From positions 75,184,641 to 75,248,640 of the forward strand of contig CM055313.2 in the NCBI GenBank assembly GCA_029255685.2: a stretch of DNA of 64,000 nt, given 5' to 3'. The notes beneath the pieces are model-generated. The model ran no database searches, had not been told where the DNA came from, and worked only from the letters and a program-made list of their open reading frames with translations. The DNA comes from Silene conica. Its lineage: Eukaryota > Streptophyta > Magnoliopsida > Caryophyllales > Caryophyllaceae. Both the position numbers and the translations under genes were made by a program. Position 1 is the stretch's first letter; each line of letters begins with the position of its first letter. Below are positions 23,273 through 35,222 of the stretch, one piece after another.

Positions 23273-23520
23273 TTTGAATAACACATATTAATAATCGTTA
23301 ATAAACAGTATTACTTCAATAAGTGGAGAATTTTAATCCATTTTTTAAGTTTTTGTAGTAATTGCTTCAATTTTAGGGTAAAGAAAATAGGTAAGAGTTG
23401 TTTTGGTTATGTTTAGCAAAAAAAAAATTAGGTTTTGGGAAAGAGTAGTATTTGGAAAAATTATGAAAAAAATGTATATAAAAGAGTAAAATTCGTATGT
23501 GAAAAAATAATTACAATAAA
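22767..23520. mobile_element. Probable MITE spanning the end of the duplicated flank
   Basis: TTTTTCACATAAGGATTTTACTC near 22777 is matched in inverse by GAGTAAAATTCGTATGTG near 23484, ~700 bp apart. Copy 1 of the flank has only the left end, because it stops at 16012. Exact termini and target duplication are unclear. Confidence 0.45.
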
Positions 23521-23867
23521 TATTCCTAATTATGACCTTGTTTGGTGATGGTCTAATATAACTTGTATGCCAAAGATTCAATCTAACTTCCGGGCGTGTC
23601 CACTCCAGCCCAATCCGATCTCAAGGGTAGGAGTCGTAGCACCAATCTACTGCTAATCAGTAGCTTTGATCTCTACAACCGCATTGCACCCGCGGCTGCG
23701 GTGGGAAACTTCCGAAAAGGCGAATTAAAGGCGGGAACATTCAAAAAATAGAGGGAAAGCTCGCAAGGTTTAAGCAAACACAGGGCCAACGTCATTAATC
23801 CCAATTCAATTTCCCAAACTTCACAAAATAAAAAAACCGTCAAAACTTATCCTCGGTCGCCACCGTC
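23521..23867 (+). promoter_or_regulatory. Upstream region and 5'UTR of the RING-WD40 gene
   Basis: Unique sequence between the MITE and the ATG at 23868. It must hold the promoter, but I see no unambiguous TATA box. The 5'UTR probably includes the AAACTTCACAAAATAAAA stretch at ~23816-23834. Confidence 0.45.
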
Positions 23868-26800
23868 ATGCCGCGTAATCCTACTATTTTGTACGACCAA
23901 GTATTTGGAGAAGAAGACGACGACAGCGAAGAAGAAGAAGATGAAGAAGAAGAAGACGGTGACAGCAACCACGACGACAGCGATAGTGATGACGAAGATT
24001 CCGCTGAGCTTCTCGTTTTAGATCCGGCTGCGATGCCAGTACAACAACAAGAAGATGTTGTTGTTGTTGATGATGTTGATGATGATGCCGAAAATGATTG
24101 GAATCGACAGGATGTTGATGGTTTGTTTTGTCCTATTTGTATGGAACCTTGGTGTTCTTCCGGCGAACATTTACCTAGGTCACTTCTTTATTCCCTCTTT
24201 TGCGCAATTAGGGTTTCCTATTTCTTAATTTTGATTTCAATTGTCGTTGTTGTTTTAATTGTTTACTGCTGTGAATTTGATTAGGTTGTTTCTATTGTCT
24301 TGATTTTGGTGTTGTCAATTTTGCGCTTTGTAAGTTTCTTGCTCAATTTGCTGCGGAAGATTCTTACTCCGCTTTGATTAGGTCGTTGAATGATGAGTAA
24401 TATGAGAATGTTGTTTGTGAATCGTTATCATTGGCGCACCTTTGGATCAGTTTACTTGTGTTTTGGTGTCTTCTAGAGTTGTAGTGAATTTCACATTCGT
24501 CTTTGATGTGTGATCAAAATTGGTGCTTTGAGTTTAGCTGGCGAGGAAATTGTTTGTAATGTGTAATGTTACACAGTGTTTAGTTTTGCTAGAAACTCAA
24601 AATGACTAGATGTTACTGCGTGTCTGATTGTCTATTATATGCTGTTTTGATTTGAGTTTAGTAAGATCTTTGAGTTAACACAGATCTTAAGCATTTCTTG
24701 ATTTGGCCTAAGTATAACTGTTCGCCAGGTGTAGTGGATGTGGATACGACTATTTGGTGTGATCTTGCTTTTTTTTTTTAAAGGTTTATAGTTGAAAAGA
24801 ACAATGTGTTTCTGAGGTTAGATTTTTATGTGTTGAAAGAGTTAAGCGTGTTTAGCATCTGTTTTCTACCTCGGGTGCCCTGATATGCCTTATCTAATTG
24901 ATCAGGAGACTTAAGCTCCATTACGTTCTCCCAATGTTATTGATCAAGTATATCCCATCAAAGGCAGAAAATGAAAGTTGGCCCTTCGATTTTACAAAGA
25001 AACTATCACATTTGAGGCTGATTTGTGTATATACTGCATTAGGTGCATATACACGTAGTTCTATACTGAGTCAAAATTTTTGATGTAAGGAATGCAGCTG
25101 TCTCTCTTGTGGGCACATGTTCGGAATGTCTTGCATCAAAAAGTGGCTTGGACAGTGTAGAAGCTCAAGAAAGGCAGTAAAGGTATATACTGTCAACAAA
25201 AAAATAATCCCTGTGTCCCACCCATTTGTTTACCCTTGATTAAAAAGTGCCTTGCAAAGAATAAAACAGGCAAACGAATGAATGGGATGGAGGGGATTAT
25301 CATTCTATGAAGTCCAATCTTAGGTATCTATCTAACTTATAAACATAAGGTTATAAAATAGCTTTGTTAACAAAGTTTTAAATTTTCCAATTCTGTCCAG
25401 TGTCCACAATGCAACAAGAAGTGTACATTGAAGGATATAAGGAGGGTTTATGGATCACGTGTTGTAGTAGTAGATGAAGAATCACAAAAGGTAGGGCTAG
25501 TGTCATTATAATTTGCATTTTTCGTCTTTTCGTTTTGGTTTATTTTTATCAATTACTGATTTTTTGGGCTGTGAGCTCTTTTCTTTTGCAGAGAATCAAA
25601 TCTCTTGAAGATAAATGTAATTCTCTTAAGAAAAAGGTATATAGTGTCCCCAGCTCATCGATAGTTACCAATTTCTGTGATTGTTCTCTTCACTTACCTT
25701 CTGAGTTATTGCTTAGATTTTGTTGCCTGGTGTAACTGATCTTTTTATCTTTGTGTCCTAACTGTATTTTCTGCATGGCCAAATGTGGTTGTGGTTTTGG
25801 GTATAGGATGAAGAATGGCGTAAAAAGGAAGTTGAGTGGCGCGTGAAATTGTCAGTCTTGCAGAAGAAAGAGGCATGTTGGCGTAAAAAATATGATGAAC
25901 TAAATGAGGTACAATTTTTAGTGGAGATATATAGCTTGAATTCCCCACCCCAGCTATTTAATGTGAGAATACTGGTATGAAAATAGACGCCGTGAATCCA
26001 TTTTTAAGAACTGCATTCACTTCCTGAACACATTGGGTTTGCCGGCACATTGCAATATTTATACTTTGGATTCTCTAATCTGATCCATGTTTTTCCAGAG
26101 AACAAGCAACCTGGAACGCTCTGTGGAAGAGTTAGGAAAGGAATCATTAAAGCCTATTGCTCCTGTTCAATGGAATTCAGGTAAAGTTAGTCAAATCTGG
26201 GATACATTGACTGGTAACTTTACTTCTGCCATGTATATGCTGGTTAGATTCGTCATTCATGTGTTACAGCTATTGCACTTTGTTTTGCTTTTTCTCCTAT
26301 CTACTACATATTGATTGTGTCAATTGTTCAAATTCATTTTCTAATTTCATCTCTTATGTTTCTTCAGGAAACAAATTAGGATTAACTCATAATACAGAAT
26401 CGTCTGCCTCATTTGAATTGCAGGTATGGTGACAATGAATGTTTTATGTTATATTTCTGTTTTCATTATTGTCTTGTGAGAACTGCGTGATGGTTGACTT
26501 TATGTCCTTAGAAATTGGACAGAGTGAGCCCTGTCAGGATTAATTTCCCTACAGCATGATTAATGCTTTTCTGATGAGAAGGTTTGCTTACATGGGAAAA
26601 AACATGTTTATTTTCTCACTTTATCTCAGACATCCTAACAATTAGCCATCTTACTAATGGTTGTGATCAGACTTTTAAGGTTTCAAGACAGAAAGTGAGG
26701 CTTCATTGTTTTATAGTAATAAAATATATTTTAATTAGCTTGCTGCTCAGCTTTTATCTTAAACCTTATGCTTGTTGGCTAGACTGTCATGTAGTTTTTT

Positions 26801-29800
26801 AAATATATATGTGGGTGATTGATTTGTGCCAATCACTGTTCAGCATAACGTAACACCTCCCCTCATTGAGCTTCTAGTCATGTAGCCTGAGGTTAATCAG
26901 CTCAGTCACCAAAGCTGTTAATTATTGTCCTGATTCCTCAATGTTGATGACTTGATGGAATATACCTTGTCTGTCACTTTCTGAAACAGCTTTTCACATT
27001 TTCAGCAAGACTTGCAGTTAAATGGTGCACGGTACTTTGATATCGATCATGTAGGTCAGATTTTAGTTATAGCAAGAAGACCTACACAGATTAATGGACC
27101 ACACTTTCTTACAAAGGTAAGTTTTATGCTTTTTGCGTTACAATTTGCTTTACCATGTCCAGAATTTTACATCTTCATGTTACTTTATTTATTTTATAGA
27201 TGAGTCTAGATTCCCCATCTGAGCAAGATGACGTGCTGCTTCCGTCTACAGTCAAATCAGTTAGAGATCTGCATGTTTCTCCTTCTGGTAGATTTGCACT
27301 ATTGGCTTCATTGGGGAAGAAATTATCAGTTGTCAGGTACGCAAGTGGCGAAATCCAAAATTTTCTTTCATATTCAGTCCTAAAATTTTCTTTTAGTATT
27401 TGATGTTTTTATTGAAGTTTTTTTTTTAAATTATTTGTTCTTTTTGGACTTATTACACCTTTTTCCCAAAAGCTTTTTATTTTAAGTTTTGCTTCGTTTT
27501 TCAAATCTTTTTAAGCTTTATCCTCGATTTAGTTTTTAAGTTTTTATATATGTAATAAGTTCGATTTAAAATCTATAAATCCTTTTTGTCTTTTATATTA
27601 TGTTTCACTCCACTTCTTTTTTCCTTTTCTCTCTTTATTTTCGCTTGTTGAGTTGGGAGTTCACCCATGGCGGTTCCAAAGGATGATTCATGTCAGCCGA
27701 TCCCAAATCATTTTGGGACTAAGGCTCTGATGTTGTTGTTGTTGTATTCAGTCCTACTAAATATTCTTGTGAAGTCCTTCTATTTACCCAATTCATGTTT
27801 CTTTTCAGCTTGGAGAGCAATAACATTGTCGTCAATTATGATTTACCGGTACAACCATACAAACTCTTTATCTGTAATTTATTTATCACCAATATGAACA
27901 TCTTCACCGCATACATCTTTTTCTTCTTTTTGATCTGTTCCATAAGCAGGAGTTAATATTCATGATCTTGTTAAGATGCGATTGCGTTTACTGTAATGTT
28001 AGAACTTTGAAATTTTCTGATTTGTCTTTCTTCTCTCTGTGTAATGCTTTTAACTAGTGGTTTTGTTTGTTTTTATTGTTTGTTCGGAGTTCAGACTCCA
28101 AAGATCCACTTAATGTTTATACTACTTGATGCGATGATTTTTTTTGTATAATCAATGCCATTTATAAATAAGTAGATTTTCAAGTTCTATGGGATGTCTC
28201 TCTATGTCCATGATGTTTTTTATCCGGGCTCTCTGAATAAACTTTTTACTTTGAATAAACTTCTCACCAAGTCCAGCAGATGAATATATACCCTTGTTTG
28301 ACAGTCTGACACCCATGCTTGTGTAGGTTAAACATAGGTTTCATGTACAGCCTACTTTTCAATTTTCATCACTACAGATCATAATGGGGATATTGTCATT
28401 TAGTTATGTTATATATACTTTGGCTGTAAATGCGATAGAAGTCATGGAACAAAGTACAACTGGTCATTGCAATGTCCGGAGCTTTTTTTTTATAGTGAAA
28501 TAGCAATTTGTCAATGTGATTCTGTAAGTTAATTTCATTATGGATCATCCGACAACAAAACAATACAAAGACTTAATGCTGTGTACAAAACTGTACTTGA
28601 ATGTGATTCCTCGTACTTGACATTTGGCAGGGACTTTGAGGCATTTTGGGTGATGTTATTGGCGTTTCAATTTTGTGCTAAGTACTTCAACTGTCTTATC
28701 AGTGGTTGAACATCATTAAATATTACTCCATAACCAAAAAGGTCTATACTTTGTGTTTAGTCTCTAGCATGTTATTAAATAGTGCACTGTGGCACGATAG
28801 GCGGTGTTTGTCACAGTTTGTTTTAGTTTCTGTTGTATGAGCCATTTGGGTCTAGGATCGGCTAACGGCTGTGTTAGCCGCATACCAGTTGTGTAATGGA
28901 CAAGTGTGGTATCAGTCAAAATTCCGTTTCTATGTCAAATACTTTGGAAATTGGAATTCCTTATAATGGAAAACATTGTCGTGGTGAGTTGGAAGTCTGT
29001 TGCATAATGGCATCTTGCCGTTTAACAACCAATATTTAATATAGTGGGGGCATGGTCCCTGGTTTCATTTTGTTCATTTTGTTTTATTTCACCGACTCCA
29101 CTGAGCTTCTTCGTTACGTAACATGTTTGAGCTGCTCAACTGTTAAATCTTATTTCCTCGACTATGTTTGAGCTGCTCACCTGTTAAATCTTATTTCCTC
29201 GACTATGTTTTAAGGAAGGAAAGGGTGGCTCATTACTTGAGATAGATTTCAGTTTCGATAGAATCCATTTCTTTTTCTATAGCATGGATTATAATTTTAT
29301 ACATGGCCTTACATACAATTTTTTTTTGAGGACTCTTCACCTTTGGTTATCTTTGATGCAGATGCTCTTAGTTTCCTTATTTGCAGGTTGCTGCGTGGTC
29401 ATGTTCTTGGGATATCAACAATCCAAATTATGTTTATGCAGGCTTGCAGGTTATACATCTACAATTAACAATGAATATTACTATTTATACCTCTGTGGTA
29501 TGCTGTTCCCATTGAGGCTTTGAGTGCATGAAAATAAATCACGATAGTAAAGTTAACCACTCATGAGTAAAAAAGCTCCATAATCTGTTACTCATATTCT
29601 CATTCTTATATCTGCTGAAATTTAATGTAACCCTTCTGATGATACTATAAGAGCCATTATTAGCCATAGGCCTATCACGTACTCCGTATTTCATATTTGT
29701 ATTGTTATCTATAATCCTTTTTTTTTTACAGAATGGAATGGTTTCAGTGTTTGATTTGCGGCAAACAGCGAGGCCTTTGGAGACGAGGGTTGGACTGACT

Positions 29801-31432
29801 AATAACCCTGTTCATACCATATACTCACTTCTGGAGAATTCACTGATTCCTTCAGGATCTAAGAACCTTCTTACTGCTTCATCAGTTGGCTTGTGCCAAT
29901 GGAACATTGGCGGTGAACAGACACAGTAAGTTATACTGTTGTTGCAGCTGTCGTGTGTGTTGCGTCTGTTGAATACTAATTTGTGCTAATTATGCACTAC
30001 ATTGTGTAAAATATCAATCCTTGGAAGATCCCGATATAACACATAGTGGAACCCACATGATGTAAAGTAGACTCTCAAATATTCTCTCAAATATAAAGGT
30101 TACCTGAATTTGTATCACCAGCGAATATTAGTGGCAGAGAATTTGTGATAACTAGACGCATGTTTGTCATTTGTGGAAAATGAAATTGGAGGGGATCTGG
30201 GAGAAAGAGGCTGCGGAGGGATGGGGAAGGGAGCTTTGTTGGAGGGCTGGGGTCGCAGGGTAGAAGTGGCCTTGGAGCTGGGCAATAGGGTCTAGGTTTG
30301 GAAGGAGAAAGAATGAAGGTGCGCTGAGGAGCCGAGGGGGAAGGCACTAAATGGCAAGGACTGGGACTAGGAGTACTTTAATCCATACTTGGCTGCATTA
30401 AGAGTGTTTAGTTGTAGCTTTTTACCCAAGCAAAGTACTCAATAGCCAATTAGGAGTGTAATAGTACTATCAGAATTCAGAATACAGGGGCCATTATTTA
30501 ATGCAAATTCTCATTTCAGACAACAAATTCCGTTTGAAGCCTTCAGACGGACTTTTGTCACCATTTTTATGGTAAAATGTGACCACTAAATTGGGTCACA
30601 TTTTGTACCATAAAAATGTTAACCACTTAAACAAGGTCACATTTGGCTGTAAATGGGTTACATGTGAAGGCGTGAAGCCTTCAGACAATGACCGCTGAAG
30701 CCTTCCGATGAAAATGACTGTCTGAAGGGATCCCTTCTGATGATTTAAAGCAACGAGGCCTTCTAAATTTCTAATTAATCAAAAGTTTTTCTTTCAGGGA
30801 AGATCGAGCAAAATTAAGATTATTCTTTCTAATTTTTCCCCTCCCCACATAATTATATTTGTGATTTTTTTCATGTATATATAGATTCCCAGTTGAATTA
30901 TCACTTGGTTGTATCAATGACGACCTTTTCTCTTCTTTTCATCAGGCCTACCTTAATTAAAGAAACAGTAAATCAAGGTGTTTGTATATCACTTGCTTAT
31001 TGCCAGAGCAAAGAAAATATTGTTGCTACATTTCGGCCCAAACTGGAGATACCTGATGGTAACAATAGCATCTCTCAAGTATCACAAACCCAATCCCAGA
31101 ACATCGGACAGAATGTTCTTGGCTCACATGTCCTCTTCAACAGACTGGATTCTGGCTATCAGCCTTCTGGGTCAATATGTGCTTATGTACCTGGGATCCG
31201 GCTGCCAAAGTCTACCATACTAAAACTGGGGGATGACACCTCTTTATTTGCTTGTGGAGACGGTTCGACAACTAACTTGGCCTTGCAAGAGTTACCATCA
31301 TTAACAGTCACTCATTGCCTCCAATCAAATCATCCTATTCGTGATGTGAAGTACGCGACTTCTGTCAAATCCAATTTGCTTTACTGCTTGAGTGATGACA
31401 GGGTGCAGTTTTTCAGTCAAAAGCTTCAATGA
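23868..31432 (+). CDS. RFWD3: RFWD3-like RING/WD40 E3 ubiquitin ligase, 13 exons
   Basis: I reconstruct exons 23868-24178, 25098-25182, 25401-25490, 25592-25636, 25807-25908, 26099-26180, 26368-26423, 27006-27116, 27200-27336, 27809-27848, 29387-29449, 29732-29925 and 30946-31432. All junctions are GT-AG, phases agree, and the total is 600 codons plus stop. Residues ~15-45 are almost all Asp/Glu/Ser. A RING finger spans residues 88-136 (CPIC, CGH, C116, CPQC). Residues ~163-240 are charged and probably coiled coil. Residues ~258-600 form a WD40-type propeller (YAGLQNGMVSVFDLR). This order and the motifs match RFWD3, which in animals ubiquitinates RPA and RAD51 at stalled forks and DNA crosslinks. 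That nuclear role is family knowledge, and a plant role here is inferred. Introns 9 and 12 carry transposon insertions; intron 10 is ~1.5 kb. Alternative splicing is not excluded. Confidence 0.9.
27655..27746 (+). mobile_element. SINE-like 3' end with TTG tail, intron 9
   Basis: CATGTCAGCCGATCCCAAAT, then TTTGGGACTAAGGCT and a TGTTGTTGTTGTTG tail. This resembles the 3' ends of plant SINEs with TTG-repeat tails. The 5' end with tRNA-like promoter boxes is not clear, so the copy is probably truncated. Confidence 0.5.
30518..30745. mobile_element. Probable MITE in intron 12
   Basis: GAAGCCTTCAGACGG near the left end and TGAAGCCTTCCG / GTCTGAAGG near the right give nested inverted repeats. The centre folds back (CATTTTTATGGTAAAATGTGACC against GGTCACATTTTGTACC). 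The flanking duplication is unclear. A GC-richer stretch at 30180-30350 just upstream is unexplained. Confidence 0.5.
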
Positions 31433-32660
31433 AGAAAGGTAACCGACAGTTCTTATGATTCTTTTTAATCGTTTGTAATGCTCTCTTAATCTTTGGGTCT
31501 TAATTTGACATTAATTAGTGTCAGGGTATTATTAAAGGATTATTTTGGGTGCTTTCTAAATACAGACATTTTTCCAAGCGGTAGACAAATGAAGAAAATA
31601 TCCATACTTGTTTTCAGTTTTGAGAGTTCTCGGTTGTCTTGTAAAATGATTATGCATAGGTTTTGGATATCACTATTACCGGTCACTGTATTTTGAGATG
31701 ATGTTGACTACCCTTCGAGAATTCATTCACAAGGTCGAAAACTGTGCAAAGCCTCAAGCTAGAATGTGACTATTTATTTCCTGTTGTATTTAGTGAAGGA
31801 TGAAGCTGTCCTATGAGCTCCTGAATTCAAATTGCTTAATCTTTTTATTTTTATTTTTTCCAAATTTGTCGAGTGAAGTCACCAGGTGGACTCAGAAGGC
31901 TTGTAATTGTATATGAGCTTGAAACTCAAAAGTTATTGCAGGAGTATACAGAATATTGTTCTTATAAAAAGATGCCCTGAACAGTATAAATTAAGCTTTT
32001 GCAAAAGATTTAATTTAAAATTTGTTTAATCTACAGATCAGATTATTAATATATTATTAATATGGTTTGAAAAGCCACCCTAGAATTTTGAACACTTTAT
32101 GCAACTGTTCCAGTTTGATATTTGGTTATTTAGTTGAACAATTTTCTTTTGATGAAAAGCAGTCTGATGCAGAAAGGAGAGGGAAGGGGGAGTACAGGAA
32201 GGTAATGTGTTTGCCAAAGGGTAATTTAGTGTTTAAGGGGAACTGCATGGGCCGTATTTAGAGTCGATGTTCTATCTTCCGTTAAGAGTGACATGGTGCA
32301 ACTTATCTTTGTATCAATTAGCGACTTCTGCTCAGATGAAGTGATAAACTTTTTTATGTTATGTTCAAGTAACTCGAGAAACAGGGAGTATTCTAGTATT
32401 GGCATTTAGCATCTTGATTTCAAAATGATGATGCTTCTGTAAATTCTTGAAACAATGTTTCATGTCGGTAATTCAGTATGAGTGTATCAGATTGCTTATG
32501 ATCAACTTGTAATGCTCTGCCTTTTTTTTTTCTCTATATGCAGGAAACAATGGAGCTAGGATTCCGGAAGAGTCGACCACACGTTGAGTGGCGCTTCACA
32601 ATAAAAGCTCTAGCGGCGTCATAAGATATTTTGCTTATTTAGCTTAGGATAGGCTATAAA
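31433..32660 (+). other. 3'UTR with a probable intron
   Basis: Six bases after the stop, AAAG/GTAACC at 31438/31439 is a plausible donor. TATATGCAG ending at 32543 is a good acceptor, giving a ~1.1-kb intron in the 3'UTR. The following exon includes ACAATAAAAGC near 32598 as a possible polyadenylation signal. Without the intron the UTR would simply end earlier; transcript data would decide. Confidence 0.45.
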
Positions 32661-33039
32661 TTAGATAGAACATACAGTCTGAAAGCTGTGTACAAAAGCG
32701 TATATGTTGTAGTTGAAACTAATTCTGATGGAGTATATTGCAAATCAGATTTTATGTTTCGATTCTAATATTCTGATTTCTGAACGAAAGTGTTGGTAGT
32801 CAAATGCTTAATTTGTGATTCCTCGTGTTCCCATTTGCCTCTAAACTCGAAGCCAAACAGTTATTTGGTTTTCGAACATTGTAGACACTGTTAGGAAGTA
32901 ACTTCACAACTGAACTACTACTACAATAAAGGATTGTTTTTCGTGTGAAAATAGCAAATCTGAACTTCTGCCTGTACAGTTTATAAAAGACATTTTCAAG
33001 CAACATTAGGGAAATTGCTTATAAAAAAAGATAAAATAA

Positions 33040-33125
33040 TCCGACCTGCCGGATTCGAACCAGCGACCTAAGGATATCTGTTGAACAACTACAGTCCTCC
33101 GCTCTACCAACTGAGCTAAGGTCGG
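33040..33125 (-). tRNA. tRNA-Tyr(GTA) with 13-nt intron
   Basis: The minus strand gives acceptor CCGACCT/AGGTCGG plus discriminator A, D-arm GCTC...GAGC and anticodon stem GAGGA/TCCTT. The anticodon loop CTGTAG(A) has anticodon GTA, interrupted after position 37 by a 13-base intron. The T-arm carries GGTTCGAATCC. Nuclear plant tRNA-Tyr genes characteristically have such an intron, so this is a nuclear, probably functional gene. A TTTTTT-type terminator is present 3' of it on the minus strand (AAAAAAAG at 33023-33030 on plus). Confidence 0.95.
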
Positions 33126-33630
33126 ATGACACTTTTCAAATACAAACACATAACTCTATTCTTTAATTGCGCATTTCGAATAACTCTGTTCACCAAGCCC
33201 AGTTAAATGTTGGGCTTTGAATGTTGGCTTATTTCTGTCCTTATTTCTAAAAAATATGCGTACCTCGTAATGAGTATAAATAACCAGTAAGTCTTACTTA
33301 AAACGGAATAATTATCTTAAATTTTAAAATAGGTTAATTATCAATACAAATTTTTTGACATTTTTTAGGCAATATACCATTTAATTTGATATATATTTGA
33401 CAGTTATAACTCTTATAAACTTAAGATGAGAAATGTCCTTCTTAAATTAAGATGAGTGATAAATGTTAGGCCAAAAATATTCCACGACAACCAAGAAATG
33501 GTTAGATGCACTGGATATAATTAGATAAGTAACCTAACTCGAATGCCTTTTATTTTAGGAGGGTTGCTTTCTCTCCCTCGAGACAAAACACAACCCTAAT
33601 TGTTAAAAGAAAGTCTCTTCTAAAGTTATA
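33126..33630. other. Intergenic AT-rich DNA
   Basis: Between the tRNA gene and the Helitron end. I see no ORF or element. Confidence 0.5.
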
Positions 33631-35222
33631 CTAGGTTTTTTGCCCGTGCGATGCACGGATACTAAATTAATTTGTGAATTCATGGAAGCCTCTCACCATG
33701 TAAGTCAAAAATAAATCACGAGATTTTTTTATCTTGATTTAAAAATAGTATTAGTTCGTTCTATAAATTTGATATTTTGTTAATAAATTTACCTCGTTTA
33801 TATTCATTGACGTCATTGGTGCTACCATCATCCATACACCTATCATGCGTCTATCGTATTAAATCACAGGAACATATAACCACCCAACTCGCCGCAATCA
33901 TCTTCAGTACCACACGAAAGAACCCTTCAAACCGTTACTTTTAGCTTTCGAACAACACATGAAATGATCCACAATCCATAAAGTCAAATATAAACTATTA
34001 TCATGCAGCCATGACTAATAAAAAAAGTACCTTTTTAGGATGTATTATATCCGTCTCGAAGCTACCTTTCATTTTCCATTACTTTATTGTTTACGAATAT
34101 AACCACTTAAATTTCTACTTATCCACACAATTATTCGACTTAACCCACCTACTTTAGCAACGTGGTCTATGTTGTTACTATATATATGATTCTTAAGTCA
34201 TATTTTTTGTTGGATTTATCTTATGTATAATATATTTGACATTTTTTTTTTAAATTAAAAAATTTCATTTCTTTTGCATTGTTGAGTACGAAAGTATATA
34301 ATATCCACTTGAATAGTAGTGTTGCTCTTGTACCAAAAATAATAATGGTGTTTCTCTTAATTAACTTGGTCAGACGTGTCTTTATCTGAAACATTTCTTT
34401 TAGGCAGGAATTTATATAGATTTATATACCCAAATATATTCCCTTTATTAATTCCACAAATTTGTAATTAAGAAAGAGATATCCATTTTAAGATTAAGAA
34501 GGGTCAAATAATACGGATAAGATAAAAGCATGATGCATGAAGAAAAGGAACAGATTTAATTTGTGACGTCTTTTGACCCATTATAATGTTAAGACAGAGT
34601 TTTATCTCAAGGAAAACTAAATAAATTAGTTTTTTCCTTCTCATTTCTCATCTTCATGTTTATAAGAAAAGTTGGAAAAAGTTAATAAAAAAAAGTTAAA
34701 TAAAAAGTATACAAATATGAAAGGATATAACTTTCTAAATTTAATCAACAAAGCCCATTAGAATCAATCTTAACCATATTCATATCCCTAAACAACTCAA
34801 TCACATTTATGAATATAATTTTCTATCTTCTACCTCACACTCGTAAACGTCAGTGAGTAATCATATCCGTCGAGTACCCTTCTCACCCACTTAACCAACC
34901 TAATCATCAAAATCAATTGTAAATGTATCCTTGACAACCCCATCCTACCGACAATAATTACTTGCACTACTCAAATCACAATATTCAACGTAGGAGAGTA
35001 ACCCTACCCCCAAGACACTTACCTCCTCTCTCAAACCAATCTACCCCACCCCGGAAAAAAATATAGTAAGTCTTACTTGTGACGGGTCACCATTTGTGAC
35101 AGATATTTTGTGAGATAAAATGGATATAAAATGAGTTAGTAGAGAAAGAGGACCACATAAATAGTGTCGGAGAGAGAGAGAGAGGAAAAAAAGTGGGTAT
35201 TTTGTGAGAGGAAACGGTATCC

